DNA of 64,000 bases from contig JADNRV010000022.1 of NCBI GenBank assembly GCA_015499995.1, positions 124,001 through 188,000 of the forward strand. The letters run 5' to 3'. Positions 48,942 to 60,490 of this stretch are shown here, in pieces. The position numbers were made by a program, and so were the translations under genes. The notes beneath the pieces were generated by a model. It was given only the letters and a program-made list of their open reading frames with translations, did no database searches and was not told where the DNA came from. Position 1 is the stretch's first letter. Each line of letters starts with the position of its first letter. The stretch comes from Flammula alnicola. Lineage: Eukaryota > Basidiomycota > Agaricomycetes > Agaricales > Strophariaceae.

Positions 48942-49465
48942 CCGGCGCTTGCTGGAACATCCGAGGGATCAACACGTCGCAGGAGATGGCTAGCCTGATT
49001 TTACTTTGGTCCTCTGGCCTAAATAAATGGTAAGAAAATAAAAGAAGTACTGTGTAGTGCGCATTTACTTGAGATTTTCGAAGCCATTTATACTTCGCTC
49101 AGGTATCGAAGCCAGTTGCGTGAGGATAGCAGGAGTGATACATCCCCTGATCAAAGAAGTTAGAGCTTCCAGCTAACGATCACGACGAGGCAATCTTACC
49201 AGTGCCGCCATTCTACAGTCTCTCCTATTTCATTGGCCACAGTTCGTCCGTAACGCAATGTGCCAACAGGCATGAGGGTGTCCTTACATCTAGTCAGTTT
49301 ACGGTTATATAAACTCAAAAAAAGGGATTTACTTTGCAAGGTGGTGGCGCATGACATTTTGCTCTCGTGCTTTTGCTGTACTATATGGATGTTGAGAAGA
49401 TTAGTCGCGAATTTCAGGAGTCAAAGGAAAGGATATTGCACCCCAACGACATGACTGGTCGACAT
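48790..49465 (-). CDS. PARP-type zinc finger protein, or N-terminal part of the SNF2-RING gene
   Basis: PARP zinc fingers bind DNA nicks and breaks. Exons: a short first exon from ATG 49463-49465 (MSTSH...), then 49333-49380, 49200-49282, 49069-49146 and from 49018 down. The product reads YSKSTRAKCHAPPPCKDT, LMPVGTLRYGRTVANEIG, ETVEWRHWGCITPAILTQLA and INGFENLKPEDQSKIRLAIS. The zinc ligands Cys, Cys, His (in WRHW) and Cys are all present. After SKIRLAIS the open frame runs on to a TGA at 48790-48792. A different frame, however, reads RRVDPSDVPASA, the sort of tail I would expect, so a one-base deletion is likely. The frame overlaps the proposed start of the SNF2 gene, leaving no promoter between them. 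Confidence 0.7.
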
Positions 49466-49700
49466 GCTTGGTATTAATAGCTCTAACGAAATAGCAGGCT
49501 GACGGTAAGCAAATTGGAAGTAAAGTAAGTAGTGAAGACGGGATTCGGAGAAACTTTGACAGCGCTTTGGGCCAAAAACGCGTTGAACAAACAAACCCCA
49601 ACGCGTCATGATCAATTGCTCGTAATTTACATACAACAGCCTTGCTACGTATCATTTACGCGTTTTTTCTTCACTCTCGCACACATCCATCCCATACACT
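49466..49700. promoter_or_regulatory. bidirectional promoter, PARP-zinc-finger/HLTF-like side and NSE4
   Basis: A 235-bp spacer between divergent start codons of two DNA-repair loci. It contains an ACGCGT core (MluI cell-cycle-box-like) at about 49598 and again as ACGCGT near 49657, which in yeasts marks G1/S-expressed replication genes; that regulatory meaning is inference. Confidence 0.4.
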
Positions 49701-51043
49701 ATGTCCGACTACGAAATGGAACCGCCTGAAGGTAAATGCGGAAAAACTACTTGTATATATGCACATACTGATATCACCTTAGACATGGTGTTTGATCCGG
49801 ACCAGGATCCAGAAGAAAAACGCGCGGTCCGGCAAAATTATCGTTCATTGACGAAGAAAATCGAAGGCATGTCCACTTATGCAACATAGTCTCTCATATT
49901 TCCGAATAACGCTTACTGCAGAACATCGGGGCAACCCAAATGACTTTACAACGGAGGAGCTTCTTTCTCAAGTGCATAAAGCAGACGAGTTATTCGACAA
50001 AGGCGAGCAGGCTCATGTAGTTGTGCGCAAAGTTCGTTCTAATGGTCTACCTCAGTTAAGGGCCCTCAAGAAGCTACTCTGGATTCACATCTGCTCCTTA
50101 TGGCGTCGAATATGGGCGCTCAAAAAGCTCGAGCAATGAAATCGGGATCAGGAGCGTTCGATGTTGACGACTTTGTCTCCAAGTTGGTCCAATTCATGGG
50201 TGGGCAAAAAACCCTCGAGGATGCGCTACCTGAAGATTCAGATGGAGAGGAAATGCAGGACAGCAGTTCTCCACTCGATTGGGATCGCATAGGCCGCAAA
50301 GCCATGGCAAAAAGCAGACGTGTTCCGGCTATGGGTTTCATGTATGTGATAGTCTCATTTTAGAACCCTATGACCTACTGATATCTTGTTAGGCTGGGAC
50401 CCTTATCTATTGAGCAGAAAAAGAGAGCCCCTGCAAAACGCTCCAAGCTCGAAAAGAACAAAGAAGACGAGAGAAAACCTCAAGAACTAAAGGAAGAGGA
50501 CATCACGCGGTCAGAAAACGAAACTACAAAGAATGTTGCCATTGTAAGTGACATTCTTTTCTAATGTATACGTAATTGACCCGATTTCTAGCTTGAAACG
50601 CTTTTAGAAGACATAGGCACGGTCAATATCTTCAAGTTTGTTATCAATCCGAACGATTTCGCGCAATCAGTCGAGAATATCTTCTACTTGTCCTTCCTTA
50701 TCCGTGATGGAAAGGTTGCATTCGAAACTCAAGACGGAGAACCTGTCATATGTATGTGCCTAGCCGAAGGTTCCCAAAAAACCATATATCTTATCAATGT
50801 CTTTCGCAGTTCTCTGCGGCCAGCCAGACGATGCAGATTATGAAGGCGGGTTGAAGAAAAGGCAAATGGTCCTAGAGTTTGATATGGCAACTTGGAAGGC
50901 ATGTCAAAAATTTCTCCCTGCAAGGGTATCTGGTTGATTAAGAATGCTCTCCGCAGCGCGCTATTGAAGTATTCAATATCACAGAGTCGATGGTACCTCA
51001 GCGGCCCCCAGCGCAGATGAAGGGCAACAAATGGTATGGCTGA
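49701..51043 (+). CDS. NSE4: Smc5/6 complex kleisin subunit Nse4
   Basis: Nse4 bridges the SMC5 and SMC6 heads in the complex that handles recombination intermediates. Eight exons: 49701-49731, 49783-49866, 49922-50002, 50056-50341, 50393-50543, 50592-50751, 50810-50898 and 50957-51043, 322 residues. The N-terminal kleisin helix reads EEKRAVRQNYRSLTKKIEEH, followed by LLSQVHKADELFDKVKGPQE and SHLLLMASNMGAQKARAMKS. The C-terminal winged-helix part reads VNIFKFVINPNDFAQSVENI and FYLSFLIRDGKVAF. The three introns at 49867-49921, 50003-50055 and 50899-50956 begin with GC. Reading them any other way breaks the conserved frame. Acidic and Lys-rich linkers lie between the domains. Short for the family but complete. 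Confidence 0.93.
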
Positions 51044-51236
51044 ATGGCCTAGATTAAGTCTTTTTTTTTATATCCTGGAAGACACAACCTGGGCTCCGTT
51101 ACCTTATTTCTCCTTTATGCTTTAATTTTAATGTAATGTAGCAGGCTCATTTTCTTCTTTTGCATTTTGTTCGAGGTCGATTATTACAGGATGAGGTCAT
51201 AATAGATGCTAGTAGTACCTTACCTACCCATCAGCA

Positions 51237-52697
51237 TTAACAAAATGTACGAGGATGAAACGGAAACTTGAGGTTGCCGGAACTGTCATAAATGCCGTAA
51301 CCAGGCTCTTGGTTGTCGCTGTAGATGTGAGCAAACCAGCCTACCCCTCCTCCAACAACTTTCTTCAGATCATGGCAATGTTCATCGAGCAGGGTAAAGT
51401 ATGCCTACGTGACGAGCCACCTTGAATGATAATCACTTGTGGAAACCGAAGATAAAAACTGACCTGTTCATTTGTGACATCCGCTACCGCATATGGGCTA
51501 TTTGGCTGGACGCTAGGTGAAGTTACAGATGGCCACCCATTCTATAATTGATGCAAGTAAGACACTGCCGACTTTCGAATGGCTCGGTTTATGGCAAGCC
51601 TACCTCATCGAAATACATCTTCTTGCCGTTGCCATGATCAACAAACCATTGCAAATCATTGAGGACAAGTGGCCACGACTGGTTAGCTGTATTGCAGTGA
51701 GGATCAGATTCAAATCTACAGATCGCATGGGCGAAAGGATACTGACCGGTGGAGGCGTTCTGTGAAAAGAACGGAAGCATATGAATGTTGATGGAATCGA
51801 TGGCATCCAGGACGTCTTGTGCACCTCCTCGCTCTTGGTACCTTGACCAGAGATAAGTTTCCAACAGGATCAATAGAAAGACCGATAGCTACCCGTATGC
51901 CAATTCGGATACGGTAACCGGAATAGATAGGCTAGACAGGTTCGCTTTCGCAAGCTCAACTTGTCGTGCCAATTCTTGGTGGGGAAGCACATTATCGAAA
52001 AGAGGTCAGATCCGAATTGGAGCACTCTCGTCACGAACTTTGCTCTAGGATTGCTATGAAGGTTCGCCAGCAGGGTGTCGCGTCTTCCTATCCAGACATC
52101 GTCGCCATTGAATCCAAACTAGAGAGAATATTATATTGAATATTGCTGTAGATGGTCAGTATAGGATTCTCTCACCCAGACCAATGCATGGACTCCAAGA
52201 CCATTTTCCCAAGCAGCATTTACGATATCGTCACTGGCATGCATAAGCTATGATATACAGGAAGACAGTAGAGGTAGGACTCGCAGCTTACTAGAATCCT
52301 TCACGGTCGCAAGCTCCATATAGGCGAATATAACGTGAATTGAAGTGGTACCTGATATCTCTAAATTCGTTCAGCAACTGCTCGGCACTTTGACCTTATG
52401 AACATTTAGGCAATATTGCGGAAAAATGTCCAATAACCACATACATGCCGTCACTTCATAGCTGAATCCCACAAATGCGTATTCGGTGGTAGGATCACAC
52501 CACCAACGTTCTAGTTCGGAATCGTCAGGTGTTCTCGATGGCATCTTGAATCCGAGGGCAGGAAAACAGTGAGATGAAGGAGCTCCATGCCAAAGAACTT
52601 CGCCATTAGGAGGGCTTGAAAGAGACGCCCCTTCGGTTACGATTATGATAGCTGAGAGAAAAATGATACCAAGGGAGACTGAAAGGCAGGATGCCAT
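51237..52697 (-). CDS. secreted GH17-like beta-glucan hydrolase
   Basis: GH17 enzymes of the Scw4/Bgl2 kind cut or transfer beta-1,3-glucan in the fungal wall. The ATG at 52695-52697 gives a signal peptide (MASCLSVSLGIIFLSAIIIV). The barrel follows over several exons: EQLLNEFRDIRYHF, SRYIRLYGACDREGFY, HALVWFGFNGDDVWIGRRD, the acid/base strand VTVSELAYGYQERGG, SINIHMLPFFSQNASTG, LNDLQWFVDHGNGKKMYFDE and the nucleophile strand ending EVGWPS. The C-terminus encodes GVGWFAHIYSDNQEPGYGIY and stops with TAA at 51237-51239. No GPI tail is seen, so it is probably released or wall-bound. It lies tail to tail with NSE4, 193 bp apart. Confidence 0.82.
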
Positions 52698-53123
52698 CGT
52701 GAACCTTCAGGCAGGCGAAGCATAAATTCGACCATAGGGCTTGCATATATCCTGGTTCTGAGAGTTCGCGACCACCTCATTCCATTCGCGAAGCGTCAAG
52801 ATGACTGCTGCTCGGATGGATAGCGGGCCGGTCGAGGTCACTCCATGGACCTTAAGAAAGATATGAATAGATGTGTCGGTCAAAGAAGCTCTTCACCTCG
52901 TGAAAACCATCCAGTTTTGGACTTACATGTGGTGAAGAAGGCTTTCAGCTCTGAAGTAGAAGTGAATTATAATTAGTGGCTCAAACTGAGAGACAAAATA
53001 TCAATAATACAGCGATTCTGGAAGGCAGTGTTCGGTCAGATCTCAATCCAGGTCAATCTTGGTTCATCTCTCTTACCTGTTGAGATACATCAAGAATATT
53101 CAAGAAAAGAATAATCATTATGA

Positions 53124-56100
53124 TTAAAATTGTTCATAAGTCTGACTTCCAATCTTATAAACCGACCCCAAGTGGCAGCATGGTTCGATCTCTCAAAGCA
53201 GGTTGCTCCCAGGAATGCGTCGAAAGCTAAAACTGAAATTATTTCAGTGAACAAAAGGGTTGGAACTTCATGACGCACATGGTGGACTGCTTCGGAATAC
53301 GACAATAAGTTCATGTGATCAGGAATTTCTCCATCATTCTACGTATAAAGAGTCAGCTAACATAAAAGCGACTGAAGAAGTTGTGCCAATACGAACCAAC
53401 CATGCTTCATCGAAGTCGCGAATGCCTCGTCGGAGGTCCAGGGGTATTTTTGAAGGCAAGATGAGCGCATGCACTGTAGGAGCATATGGCCTTGAGCAAG
53501 CCACGTGCTTAGACATTTTCTAAACGAAGAATGGTTAGATATGCACAACTCCTTCGAAAATGATTTTACCATTGCAACATCCAGAGCAAGCCGGATAGCT
53601 TGTCTATCACTTCGAGCTTCTTTACCTACCAATACAAATAACTCCCATATACAATTGACGACATAAACCGATGTGTGAAGTCCTTGCTCCATGGAAATGA
53701 ACTCTACAGGAACAACCTTCGTGACTGTTAGACCATAAACTTGAACGATATAGATAGGGCCGAGGTTGCTCACAGGGATTTTTGCATTATCAGGTACCAT
53801 TCTCCAGATCGAGGGGTCGATGATGGAGCAACTCTTTCGCCATTTCCAGTAGTCGGCTTTCGCAAAACCATCATCCCCAAGAATCATCCAGAACATCTCA
53901 TCATTATCAGTTTCGCCTTCTAAAAGCTCAATCGGCGAGGCAGCGTCGTTTGATAGTTTCTTTGAGTATTTCAACGCCGCATTCCTCTCTTCGGGAGTGG
54001 AGCCACACCCATGCCAAACATATATGGAGCCCAAGACAGTTAAACAGTAACTGAAGGCCGAGCATAAATTTTTTACATCCTGAGAACCACGTCAGTAAGA
54101 TTGACGAGAGACAGGCACAGGAACATACGAGATCATGTTCATCGATAACAATAACACCATTGAGTGATCTGACGAGGTGCATAGTTGTATTTTCTGGACT
54201 CCAATGCACACGCGTTCCCTATGAGTTGCCATCAGCAACACCATTTTGAGGGGGGTAAGACATATGAGAGTGCAAACCTGGCGGATAGCTAAAGAGCCAC
54301 CCAGAATCTGAATAAGCTCAGATGGTTCAGCTAGCTGGTGTATAATTTTCTACGATCCGAATGAGACAGGTTAAGGGCAAAAGAGCGAATTATTCTCACA
54401 GCAGATGCCCCATAACGCTTGGCCAAATCATGGAGTTTCCTTTCTTCGCGGTCTCCTAAAATGCTTTGCCTACCCAACCAACACCAAACAAAAGTCGATG
54501 CCAAACCCGTTGACTTTGACTTGACGCGATGAATAATAGCAAGAATCTCTGACTCGTAGAAGACGTCAAGAGGTCCAACGATAGTAGTCGCAGTTGTACC
54601 GGTTATCGCCAAAACTTCGACAGATACAGTTTGCGTATCTGGTGCGACTTTTGGAAGCTGTGGCCGTGATTCCAAGAGTCTGGCTATTTCAACATGGGGC
54701 ACAGGACTTTCAGATTGAACTGTTAGGAAGGCAAATTTAGCTTCGATTCAAAAAAGGAGTAGTGTGCAAAATACCGAAATCGACAAGTTTTGAGCTTGAT
54801 GTTTCTGGCGCATCATTAGTTTCGCGATGAAGATACTCTGCAGGGGTGTTGTTTTCCTCAGGATTGTTTATCGGCAAGTCAATCAAGCGAGCATTTGCGC
54901 GGTTCAGAGTGCCTGCAGGGGATGGTGTCGGAGTTGCTTCTTCTTTCAGAGGAGGCAAGGCGATCGCTAAATATTTCTCGTAGCTCGATTTCCGTTTTTC
55001 CGCCTGGGTGGGTGATATAGTCTTTCGAAGTTTTGGCACAGTAACGCCTGGAGGGGGCATCGTTTGGCGTCCCTCCTCTATCGGATGATGGATGAGAGTC
55101 TGGGCAACTTCCATGACAGTGGGACGATTGCCTGTACTCGGAATACGAATAGCTTTGCTGGGAGAGGAGAACACCGGAGACAGTGGCACTTGTGCAGGCT
55201 TCATGGCAGGTGAGACGAAGCCATCAGATGACTTCAGCGCAGGAGAGGCTAGAGGTCCTGGGATATAGGGTAGAGGGGCCAATTCAATCGATGACCTTCC
55301 TTCGAGAACTGGGGAAGGGATCATCTTTTGCTGGGTCGTGTTGTCGGAAAGAATGACGTTAGGCGAAGCATGACTTACATGCGCCGCATCGACGTCCCTC
55401 AACGTACCGCTAGGAGTAACCTGTACAGATATTAATGCTACTAACGTTGTATGTGTTAACTGAGACCGACCTTTGTTGAATTTCCCATGTCGAGTTGAGG
55501 AAAATGGTTCTCTTTGCCCATCTGCGAAGAAATCTCGACACTGTCCAAAGTTAGCGTCCTGGACAGAGGTATTGAATGTGAGATCTCTTCTTGCTCAGGA
55601 GAGGCCAAAGAGCCATCTCTCTCTAGGTTCGCTTGCATAGGCTCTGCTAAACTGTGAGATTCGCTGTGCTTCTTAGGCTTCCGAGCCCTGTCTTTTGTTG
55701 GCTATCACACAGAAAATAAAGAGTAACGGAAGAGACAAATAAATCCGGTGCGGTCAATGCAAAGAATAGATTGTAAAAGATTACAAGAACATAATAAAGG
55801 CCGATGTGAGTAGGTTCCGAGGCAGGGCATCACCAGGATTAACGCACATGGATCAACGGCTTCTTAGACGAAGGTGTCTCGGCAGAAATATGGAATTGTG
55901 CTCTGTCCGTCCGAGCTCCTTGTCCCGAGTCGTGTTTGACTCCCAGTTCGTCAACATGTGATAATTGAGTTAAGTCAGTCACAGATTTGCTGGGCTTGAT
56001 GAGGACCATAGTAGTTGCAGAACCAAGGCCAGGCGTTCGCGATCGTTGGTATGGCTCGAATATCTTGGATGGTTCTTCTGTGTGGGGCCTAGATGATGGA

Positions 56101-58357
56101 GCAGATGTGGCTTTTGCCATGGAAGGAAGAGAGGCAACGGATTTAAGTGTATGGGAAGCGTCGCTGGGAAAGGTAGACGAAGCAGGAGTTCGAGGACTAC
56201 TCGTGTTGCTACCAGAAATCTCTTGAGTTGTCGACCTTCGTATGGAATTTGGGAACGAAGGCGAAGGCGACTGTAACTTCGTAGGGGAGTTAGTTTGAAT
56301 GTTGGACTGCCAGCGGTCCAAAACAGAACTCTTTCTTCCGCCGGCACTGGTTGGACGAGATTTATCTGAGGGTGCCGGGGTGGGAGATGAAGGAATTTCC
56401 AGTTGGGCACTGACTTTTACCATGTTCTGGACAAAACCACGACCTTGAAGCCTACTAATGCTAGGGGTGAGGTCTTTCGGTGGCGTCGACTTTTGGAATG
56501 CCGGAGATGGGATGGTTGTCCCAAGTACCTGTGGGGAAAGTGATGACATCTTGGGCTTCGGTTGGATGGGTCGGGCCAAGGAAGGCGTGGTGATAGTTGA
56601 CGCACTCTGAGAATATGAAGGTCCCGAAATTGTGCGATCTCTGACCGGTGTTGTAGAGCGGTTTTCCTTCATTGGCGACTGACGACCGTCGTTCTTGTAA
56701 GAGGCATTCGAAGTGGACCGACCATCTAAGGACTGCAAAGCACTGGATACCAAAGGCGGTCGGGAACTAGGTGCACTGCTTGTTCGCTCACGATTTCCAG
56801 TCTTCTGAGGAGATACGGGTCGTTCATCGACTTTACCAATGCGAGTAGTCGTCACGGGTGGCCAAATTGGCTTCGTGGTTGAGGAGGGTCGATAACGCTC
56901 GGAGCTTTCAGCGCCCAAAGTAGGATCTGTGATTTTACGAATAGCCAATCCGGGCATCGCAATACCACCCCTTCCAAAGACAGGATGCGGAGCACCGGTG
57001 TCTGGTTGAATGTATTGAGTTGGGTCATGGGCGTCTGGTTGAGGTGCATGTCGATTAAGGCGGGGGCCTGTGGCATTGCCGCCCATAAAAGCGGCCAGCG
57101 AAACAGTCTGTGCCCTTTCTGCGATTGTCTTTCGGGGTGTCTCGATCTTATCAGGATTGTAGACATGATTCGTTTCCATTATTCGACGCAGAGGAGTTTC
57201 TGTTACAGAGGCAGACGCCTCCACTCCCTTTCTGGGTGCATTGACGCCAGAAATAGGTTTAGCGGTATTTGCCGTTCCCAAGTATGACGGCAGCGGTCTG
57301 GATGCGGGCGTGACGTTAGAACGATAAGTATCGGCTGGTTTGGAGGGAAGGGGGCTTGATTCCCGGAAACTGGGTTCTTCCTTCTTCGATAAGGGTGCAA
57401 GTGACGCCGATTTGGGAGTAGAACCGAAGGAATTCTGGTTCCGTTGTAGTTGCCCAGACTTTGCTGTGGAATTGCGCTTGTCACTATCGTTGGGGGTAAA
57501 GGGAGGCAATGAAGACGGTTCTTTGGGAGGAGTAAACGAACGTCGAATCTCGACGCTTTCTTGTTTGCTCTGCTCGGGGACTTTCTCCGCGTAATGACTT
57601 ACTACAGATGCTGGAGGCGATTTCAAGGGAGTGGCAGTGGATGAAGGTCGATAACGTTCTGATATTTCCGAGCCAGCAATTGGAGAAGAAATTTTGTTGT
57701 CCTTCTTGGCTGCCATCCCAGGCATTGCAATGCCACCTTTTCCAAATATCGGATGTGGGGCGCTAAGGTCCGGTTGGATGAACTGTGTTGGATCGTGAGC
57801 ATCTTGCTGGGGTGCGTGTCGATTAAGTCGTGGTCCAGTGGCACGGCCGCCAATAAAGACAGCAAGAGGTACTGGGTCTGATTTATCCATTGCGGTCCGA
57901 CTAGAGGGTGCAATCCTGTCGGGGTTGTAGACATCATTCCTGCCCATAAGCTTGCGCAAGGCGGTTTCCTGGTCCTGTACTCGCTCTGAAATTGATTTAG
58001 GGGTATCGTTTGCGGAGGTATCGTTGGTGTTGTCAAATGTTTGCAGTTGTTCCCGAGTACTAGCTGGAATAGATATGAGTGATTTGTGATGTCTGTGCCG
58101 ACGGCGAGAGATGAGATCGATAACCTACACATATCTATACTGTCGACGCGACTTCCCGGGCCCGCACCACGACTTCGTCGGAGACGAGCCTGCCTCGCAG
58201 CGGAAATCTCCTCTTCGAGTCTTTTCTGCTCCGCTTCTTCATCTGCATCGACTTCTCTTTGCAAAGCCTTGATCTTGCTTGTCCATTCCGCCAGACCCGT
58301 TTCCGGCTTCGGTATGTCGTACGTTCGTCTCGAGGATGTGGAGAAAGACGAGTCCAT
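53124..58357 (-). CDS. DUF4045/gelsolin-repeat actin-binding protein
   Basis: Long two-part protein. The N-terminal two thirds is Ser/Pro-rich and disordered, starting MDSSFSTSSRRTYDIPKPET (ATG 58355-58357) with a coiled coil (QREVDADEEAEQKRLEEEIS). It carries two copies of a module ending GGRATGPRLNRHAPQQDAHD and GGNATGPRLNRHAPQPDAHD. The largest exon spans about 55839-57959. The C-terminal third (about 53357-54700) resembles gelsolin repeats: YVWHGCGSTPEERNAALKYS, MFWMILGDDGFAKADYWKW and VYVVNCIWELFVLVGKEARS. Fungal proteins with this architecture are annotated DUF4045 plus gelsolin; a role in actin handling is inferred. The 3' end is uncertain: splicing to TAA 53124-53126 or reading on to 53090. 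An upstream exon from about 58485 is possible but lacks an ATG in that frame. Confidence 0.78.
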
Positions 58358-58553
58358 CTTCGGGAGCGAGAACGGATAGACGACGATTCAGAATCAAGAT
58401 CTTGGATGTAATGAAGAGACGGACGACTTGGTTGACATCTGCTCCTGAGTCCTCGTTGGCCGTTGGAGCCGTTGGCGGCCTGGCCACATCATCATGTGGC
58501 TAGATATAGAAACACGTGACTTGAACGAGTAATTAAGTCTGGTACAAGCTGGT

Positions 58554-58840
58554 TAGGGTTGGGTAAAAAACCTAGGGTTTTTTACCAAAACGTTTTTTAC
58601 CGGTAAAATACCGGTAAATTACCAGGTAAATTACCCCCCCTTGGCGGCAGGTCTGTGAGGTTTTTTACTGCATGGCCACGTGATATATATGAGCCGCGCA
58701 GGTGGTGAATTTTTTTTGAAAAGCCTTACGGAAAAAATAAATCACGTGATGGTAAATTACCGGTAAAATACTCCCAGAAAAATTTTTCGAGGTAAATTAC
58801 TGGTAAATTACCCCCCCTGGAGGTTTTTTACCCAACCCTA
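58554..58840. mobile_element. hAT-like MITE, 287 bp
   Basis: Ends read TAGGGTTGGGTAAAAAACC and its imperfect reverse complement. The 8-bp duplication AAGCTGGT flanks it at 58546-58553 and 58841-58848. The interior is full of GGTAAATTACC words in both orientations, giving strong self-complementarity, and contains no reading frame. The TAGGGTTGGG start and 8-bp duplication fit fungal hAT elements. Confidence 0.9.
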
Positions 58841-58848
58841 AAGCTGGT

Positions 58849-60490
58849 ACACTATTAGTATTACTCTGACTCTGCAATCTGACTGACATCGGACAGTGCC
58901 ACTATGTTGTCTCTGATACAAAGCACTTAGTGTTGTGCTCTTTCTTGCAAGTTGGTTCATGCTCCAAAGCATCCACATGCCAGTGCACAGTTGCAGATTT
59001 CCAACACCTTAGTATGATCAATTGTTTACCCGTCCAGGTAAGTCTCGTATCCAATGGCCCGGCCTCGCATAAATGTGCTCATAAGTAGTTCTTCCCTTTC
59101 AAAAACTCAGGCGAAGAGTGCAAATGCCGAGGAGATAACGACAGGCATCACTGCCATCTTCAAGGCCAGTGGTACAGTATACTTAAAGCTCGCCAGCTGG
59201 ATGGAGTCTTACCAACGAATCCGCCCATGGAAGCTGTGTGTAACACAGTGGAAACGTCCCGGCGATCTTCCATCAAATATTTCTAGTATCATCATTCTTC
59301 GAAACTGGCAAATGCTTGGATGCAAACTTACCGATGAACGACGCCAATGATACTTTGCAGGTTTCTACACCGCAAAACATCGTGTTGGCGCAATCGCTAG
59401 AGTGGCAGTCTCGTTAGTAACCCCGAAGCGTTTCAGCAATATCAGTAACGCCCATCTTGTGAACATCTGGGTAATGCTGCTCGCTGTAGCGCAACACTGT
59501 ATTGGATCACTTCTATTAACGCCAACAGCGCTCTGCAAATCTTGAGCGCATACTGATGTCACATTTTTGGAACCACCCGAGCACAGCACCAACACAGCAC
59601 GGTTAGCCATGTGTGGGCGTTCGCCGGGATATCGCGATCGACATGACAGGACGCTGGGTCGGGTTTAACCCAAGTTCAAGCACCAAGCTTCGGGGCCGAC
59701 CAGCAATCGCTGGATGGCTGCCTTACACGTCTGCGACAGTTCGCTGTTGATTTAGGTTAATTCCTGCATGGTTTAACTCTTGAATTCGGTGGTGGCGTGC
59801 ACCTTGTCTTCTCTGCTGAGGCAATTGTTACAAGGAACTCAGAGGGATTAAATAAGCGGTCTGCTGCCTGCAAAATAACATTCGTCGAACATAAGGTTCC
59901 TAATCGACTGGAGTGAGGGAGGAATTACGTCTGCCAAGCCCTCTGGATTATGGCTTGCTGCGCTTCTAAAGAGGTTGCTTGCTCGATGTTTGGCCCCAGA
60001 CACCACGCGTACGATCCAAGGGCACGCCGTACGACCGTGCGGCCTTCACAGCAATCCCGTAGTAAAAAGACGGGCAAAAATAGCCGTTGCACATACTGCG
60101 ATACGCCCGGCAATGTGTAACCGTTCGGAACCTGACAGAAGCTCAGGAAATTAAGCCCGCAAAATACGCATTGCAATATTTCCTGCGGACACCGTTCACC
60201 GAGGATGAGACAAATGTGTCTCCAACATCAGTATGATCAGGGCGTCTCATGATCACCGCAGCACGAAGCACCGACATGCATTGTTCGGCGTTCTGAGCCG
60301 GGTGGCCTCCAGGTTAAAGGAATGGGCATCAAATTGAAAGCCAAATCGTATGTATGGTAAGTAGAGTATACCCTACGGGTACATGAGTATCTGCGGTGCA
60401 ATTAATAAGTCCGTCCTTTTAGATAGTTCATACTTGAGTCTTGTATAGCACCAATCCAATTTCATAACCTTAACCCACCAGAAAGTCTTT
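58849..60490. other. intergenic, no gene seen
   Basis: Only unsupported short frames (for example 59054-59350 + and 59925-60176 -). No repeat was recognised after the MITE. Confidence 0.5.
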
